Shown here: in pieces, positions 61,134-64,000 of the stretch
How positions within the stretch are numbered: position 1 is the first letter of the stretch
Layout of the letters: the number at the start of each line of letters is the position of its first letter
Origin: Stenotrophomonas sp. 169
Lineage (GTDB): Bacteria > Pseudomonadota > Gammaproteobacteria > Xanthomonadales > Xanthomonadaceae
Length of the DNA: 64,000 nucleotides
Direction of reading: 5' to 3'
Assembly (NCBI RefSeq): GCF_014621775.1
Contig: NZ_CP061204.1
Span: 2,376,501-2,440,500 of the forward strand
The notes under the pieces: model-generated
Databases searched by the model: none
What the model was told of the DNA's origin: nothing
Seen by the model: the letters and a program-made list of their open reading frames with translations, nothing else
Program-made: the position numbers and the translations under genes

Positions 61134-62531
61134 TCACGCCATGGCGCGGGCCTGCTCCAGTTCGACCTGCAGCGTGCTGGCCAGCTCGTCGCGGGATACT
61201 TCGAACTGCTGTTCGCGCAGCAGGTCTTTCACTGCCACCACGCCGCGCGCCAGCTCGTCTTCGCCGGCCAGGACGACAAAGCGGATACCCGCCTTGGCCG
61301 CGTACTGGAACTGCTTGCCGATCTTCTTCGCTTCCATCTGCACCTCGGTGTTGATGCCACCGATGCGCAGCCGGCGGGCGATGTCCAGCGACTGCGGCAT
61401 GCCCTGCTCGTCCATCAGGGCGACCAGCGCGTGCACGCTGCTGGCCTCGATCCCTTCGATCAGGCCGGCTTCGCGCAGCTGCCAGAACAGGCGGGTCAGG
61501 CCGATGGAAATGCCCACGCCCGGCAGCTTGGACCTGCTGTAGTGGCTGGCCAGGTCTTCATAGCGCCCACCCGAGCAGATCGAGCCGATCTGCGGGTGGT
61601 CGGTGAGCATCGTTTCATACACCGTGCCGGTGTAGTAATCCAGGCCGCGGGCGATGGAGAAGTTCAGGCAGTACGCCTGCTCCGGCACACCCAGCGCCTT
61701 CACCAGCTGCAGCACTTCGCGCAGCTCCGCCACGCCGGTGCGCAGCGTGTCCGTCGCCGCCGCGTCGGCCTCCAGCAGCGCCAGCTGCGCCAGTGCATCG
61801 TCGTGCCCCTGCGAGCGCACCGCCACGAAGGCAAGGATCCGCTCGACCTGATCGGCCGGGATGTTGAAGTCGGCGCCGACCAGCGTCTCGCGCACGTAGT
61901 CCGGTCCGCGCTTGTCCAGCTTGTCCACTTCCCGCAGCACGGCCAGCTGGCGTTCGCCCTCGGCTACGCCCAGGGTTTCGAAGAAGCCGCGCAGCAGCTT
62001 GCGGTTGTTCAACTGCACGGCGAAGTCACCGATGCGCAGTTCGGCGAATACCGCATGGATGACCGCCAGCACCTCCGCGTCGTAACGGATGCTGAGCGCA
62101 TCCTTGCCGATCACGTCGATGTCGCACTGGTAGAACTCACGGAAGCGCCCGCGCTGGGCCCGCTCGCCGCGGTAAACGCGCTGCATCTGGTAACGGCGGA
62201 ACGGGAACGTCAGGTCGTGTTCGTGCTCGGCCACGTAGCGGGCCAGCGGTACGGTCAGGTCGAAGCGCAGGGCCAGTTCCGGCAACGAGGCGTCCTCGGC
62301 CTGCGCTGCATTGGCCAAGGCACCGGTGGACTGGACGAAATACACCTGACGCTCGGTTTCACCACCGGATTTGGTCAGCAGCACGTCGGACAGCTCGAAC
62401 ACCGGCGTCTCCACCGGCAGGAACCCGAAGCGCTCGTAGTTGCGGCGGATGACGTCCAGCATGCGCTGGAACGCGATCTGCTCGCGCGGCAGCAGTTCCA
62501 TGATGCCGGGCGGGGTACGGGGCTTGATCAC
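61134..62531 (-). CDS. hisS: Histidyl-tRNA synthetase
   Basis: A 465-residue class II synthetase charging tRNA-His. I start at the GTG at 62531 because AGGAG lies six bases upstream; the ATG at 62564 has no ribosome site. Motif 2 is [20 protein letters not shown] and the histidine-binding stretches are [13 protein letters not shown] and [13 protein letters not shown]. The C-terminal anticodon-binding domain begins near [28 protein letters not shown] together with [16 protein letters not shown] is the wording of the eukaryotic-type HisRS branch, not the RPEGT...RYRQFHQ wording of E. coli. Gene length is slightly above the 425 residues of E. coli because of an insertion near residues 240-290. 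Confidence 0.95.
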   Translation of the reverse strand: MIKPRTPPGIMELLPREQIAFQRMLDVIRRNYERFGFLPVETPVFELSDVLLTKSGGETERQVYFVQSTGALANAAQAEDASLPELALRFDLTVPLARYVAEHEHDLTFPFRRYQMQRVYRGERAQRGRFREFYQCDIDVIGKDALSIRYDAEVLAVIHAVFAELRIGDFAVQLNNRKLLRGFFETLGVAEGERQLAVLREVDKLDKRGPDYVRETLVGADFNIPADQVERILAFVAVRSQGHDDALAQLALLEADAAATDTLRTGVAELREVLQLVKALGVPEQAYCLNFSIARGLDYYTGTVYETMLTDHPQIGSICSGGRYEDLASHYSRSKLPGVGISIGLTRLFWQLREAGLIEGIEASSVHALVALMDEQGMPQSLDIARRLRIGGINTEVQMEAKKIGKQFQYAAKAGIRFVVLAGEDELARGVVAVKDLLREQQFEVSRDELASTLQVELEQARAMA

Positions 62532-62572
62532 GTGGGGCTCCTGCAGAAAACGGGGGAAGGGCAAGGGCGGTC

Positions 62573-62578
62573 ATTGTA
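62573..62578 (-). promoter_or_regulatory. Candidate -10 element (TACAAT) for hisS
   Basis: TACAAT on the minus strand, 42 bases before the hisS GTG, in the 142-bp gap shared with the divergent FNR-type gene. No clear -35 partner. For the divergent gene, TATCAT at 62630-62635 is the matching candidate. Confidence 0.35.
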
Positions 62579-62673
62579 GCGGCAGCGCCGCCCGCCGCGC
62601 CCGCGTCCGGGCGCATCGGCCACATGTCGTATCATGGCCACTTCCCCTCGCAGCGCGCTTTTCCCCCCACGCC

Positions 62674-63417
62674 ATGTCGCGGTTCGATTCCAGCCCTGCC
62701 GATGCCTTCCGCCCTGCCACGCCCGGCTGCTCGACATTGGACTGCATGCACTGTTCGGTACGCCATCTGGCGGTCTGCTCGGCGCTGTCACCAGAAGAAG
62801 GCCAGGCGCTGGAGGCCGTAACGGTGTCCCAGCAGGTGGCGATGGGCAGCACGCTGGCCCGCAGTGGTGAACCTCGCCACCATGTCTATACCTTGACGCA
62901 GGGCGCATTGCGGCTGGTGCGCACGCTGTCCGACGGGCGCCGGCAGATCAACGGGTTCGTCTTGCCCGGCGATTATCTGGGCCTGAGCGGCAGTGATCTC
63001 CACCGCCACGATGTCGAAGCGATCGCCGACAGCCGCGTCTGCCGCGTATCGGTGGCCCATATGCGCGAGCTGCGTGATCGCTACCCGCACCTGGAGCGAA
63101 AATTGTTGCAGCGTGCCTGCCAGGCGCTGGACGATGCGCAGGATGCAGCACTGTCGCTGGCACGCCTGCAGCCACCGGAGAAAGTGGCCGATTTCCTGCT
63201 GCGGCTGGCCGAGCGCGAAGTGCGCCTGGGGGGCGTGGCCCTGCGTGTCACCCTGCCGATGGGGCGTGGAGACATCGCCGATCATCTCGGGCTGACGATG
63301 GAAACCGTCAGCCGCACCTTCACCCGCCTTCGCCAGCAGGCGCTGATCGCCCTGCCCCATTTGAACGTCGTGGAGATTCTCGACGAACCCGCCCTGCGTC
63401 GACTGGCCACCGGCTGA
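62674..63417 (+). CDS. FNR/CRP-family transcriptional regulator with an Fe-S-type cysteine set
   Basis: A 247-residue regulator. N-terminal cysteines are at 19, 24, 27 and 35 (CSTLDCMHCSVRHLAVC), and a central Cys is at 123 (DSRVCRVSVAH), the position equivalent to Cys122 of E. coli FNR. The cyclic-nucleotide-like beta roll follows (YTLTQGALRLVRTLSDGRRQ). The C-terminal helix-turn-helix GDIADHLGLTMETVSRTFTR keeps the Glu-Ser-Arg of FNR that read TTGAT-ATCAA sites. It is therefore probably an oxygen sensor of FNR type. The Cys spacing C-x2-C-x7-C differs from E. coli (x2, x5). It is divergent from hisS; target genes are not indicated by the neighbours. Confidence 0.88.
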   Translation: MSRFDSSPADAFRPATPGCSTLDCMHCSVRHLAVCSALSPEEGQALEAVTVSQQVAMGSTLARSGEPRHHVYTLTQGALRLVRTLSDGRRQINGFVLPGDYLGLSGSDLHRHDVEAIADSRVCRVSVAHMRELRDRYPHLERKLLQRACQALDDAQDAALSLARLQPPEKVADFLLRLAEREVRLGGVALRVTLPMGRGDIADHLGLTMETVSRTFTRLRQQALIALPHLNVVEILDEPALRRLATG

Positions 63418-63436
63418 GCCGTTCAAGGCCGCGCAG

Positions 63437-63473
63437 CGTCGGACGGAATCCGCCGAGCGTGGCTCGGCGCTAC
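63437..63473 (-). repeat. GTAG-type REP with 13-base flank, copy 1 of an identical pair
   Basis: CGTCGGACGGAAT followed by CCGCCGAGC, GTG, GCTCGGCG, CTAC. All 37 bases are identical to 63558-63594. Confidence 0.8.
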
Positions 63474-63500
63474 GCGAATTGGCCGCTTCGTGATCATCGG

Positions 63501-63523
63501 GTAGCGCCGACCCATGGTCGGCG
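63501..63523 (+). repeat. GTAG-type REP (SMAG element)
   Basis: GTAGCGCCGACC, CAT, GGTCGGCG, in forward orientation between the two identical reverse copies, followed by AGCGCAGCGG. Confidence 0.8.
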
Positions 63524-63557
63524 AGCGCAGCGGCGCGGCCGACGGCGGGCACTACAA

Positions 63558-63594
63558 CGTCGGACGGAATCCGCCGAGCGTGGCTCGGCGCTAC
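63558..63594 (-). repeat. GTAG-type REP with 13-base flank, copy 2, supplying a stop codon
   Basis: Identical over 37 bases to 63437-63473. On the minus strand the terminal GTAG holds the TAG stop (63591-63593) of threonine synthase. Confidence 0.8.
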
Positions 63595-64000
63595 TGCTGC
63601 AACACCGCCCGCAGCGCGGCATAGTCCGCCGCCAGCGGCTCGGCATGCGTCGGCCGACGCAGCAGCGCCTCCAGTGCAGGCGGCACCTCCAGTGCGGTGC
63701 CGATCAACGGCTCCACCACCGATTCGAACTTCGCCGGATGCGCGGTGGCGACGACCGCCCAGTCCCCCTTGGCACCCTGCGTACGAAGATCATCCAGCAC
63801 CCGCACGGCCGTCGCGGTATGCGGACAGAACACCTCGCCGGTGCTGGCGAACGCACTGGCGATGGTCGCGCGGATCGCCACGTCGTCCACACTGTGTGCG
63901 GTGAACGCCTCCCGCAGCGCGCGATCATCCCCCGCGAACAGCCAGCGCAGCCGCTCGAAGTTGCTGGGCGCGCCGACGTCCATCGCATTGGCCGTCGTGG
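63591..64000 (-). CDS. thrC: Threonine synthase, C-terminal part (5' end outside window)
   Basis: The frame is open to the right edge; about 135 C-terminal residues are visible. TTANAMDVGAPSNFERLRWL is the characteristic end-region motif of threonine synthase (the PLP enzyme that makes threonine from O-phosphohomoserine). GEVFCPHTATAVRVLDDL and VVATAHPAKFESVVEPLIG complete the signature. The catalytic Lys lies outside the window. The stop codon TAG belongs to the adjacent GTAG repeat. Confidence 0.93.
   Translation of the reverse strand, partial: TTANAMDVGAPSNFERLRWLFAGDDRALREAFTAHSVDDVAIRATIASAFASTGEVFCPHTATAVRVLDDLRTQGAKGDWAVVATAHPAKFESVVEPLIGTALEVPPALEALLRRPTHAEPLAADYAALRAVLQQ

Overview
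The window reads as chromosomal DNA of a Stenotrophomonas species (S. maltophilia complex or a close relative; Xanthomonadaceae). The base composition is GC-rich. The intergenic gaps carry many copies of the GTAG-ended palindromic REP family described from S. maltophilia (SMAG elements). The gene order dapB-carA-carB-greA-rpfE-recJ, the TrpR-like regulator in front of a compact hisGDCBHAF(IE) operon, and TonB-receptor/glycosidase loci are all xanthomonad traits. No tRNA, rRNA, CRISPR array, insertion sequence or prophage was seen; essentially all of the window is vertical core or near-core genome.

Layout: (1) 1-4.7 kb: tail of an acyltransferase, a VIT/VWA/DUF2135 surface protein and a DUF1176 protein. 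(2) 4.75-14.1 kb: minus-strand run recJ, rpfE, greA, carB, a small secreted protein, carA, dapB. (3) 14.2-17.5 kb: an SDR enzyme, then feoA-feoB-Cys-rich membrane protein behind a clear Fur box. (4) 17.6-22.1 kb: leucine-catabolism type enoyl-CoA hydratase and HMG-CoA lyase, then a PAS-GGDEF-EAL protein. (5) 22.4-26.6 kb: an SDR dehydrogenase, EfpL, a lipoprotein, a DUF4105 metalloprotease-like protein and a DUF2388 protein. (6) 26.6-33.3 kb: D-2-hydroxyglutarate dehydrogenase divergent from serA, a Nudix protein and two tandem amino-acid permeases. (7) 33.4-35.4 kb: methionine salvage mtnB-mtnD-mtnC. (8) 35.6-53.2 kb: a mannoside/N-glycan utilisation locus. (9) 53.5-61.0 kb: histidine operon with its TrpR-family regulator. 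(10) 61.1-64 kb: hisS, an FNR-type regulator and the 3' end of thrC.

How the parts work together: in region 8 a TonB receptor would import mannose-rich glycans, two GH92 alpha-mannosidases and a GH2 beta-mannosidase would trim them, and a calcineurin-like phosphoesterase may remove phosphate groups. A FucP-type permease would take up the sugar, an AGE-family mannose isomerase would convert mannose to fructose, and a PfkB fructokinase would phosphorylate it. A LacI-type regulator lies in the middle of the locus. Three similar operator-like palindromes lie in the divergent GH92/TonB-receptor promoter region, and a fourth lies inside the fructokinase gene, where it is spelled with rare leucine codons.

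The strongest regulatory reading is upstream of the histidine operon: a 24-bp palindrome very like the classic TrpR operator overlaps a good promoter in front of a TrpR/YerC-family gene. Other notable items are a Fur box over the feo promoter, GTAG repeats that supply the stop codons of three genes, a REP nested in a terminator-like inverted repeat, a nested three-hairpin element at 22.2 kb, and a 26-bp tandem repeat between GTAG elements at 35.5 kb.
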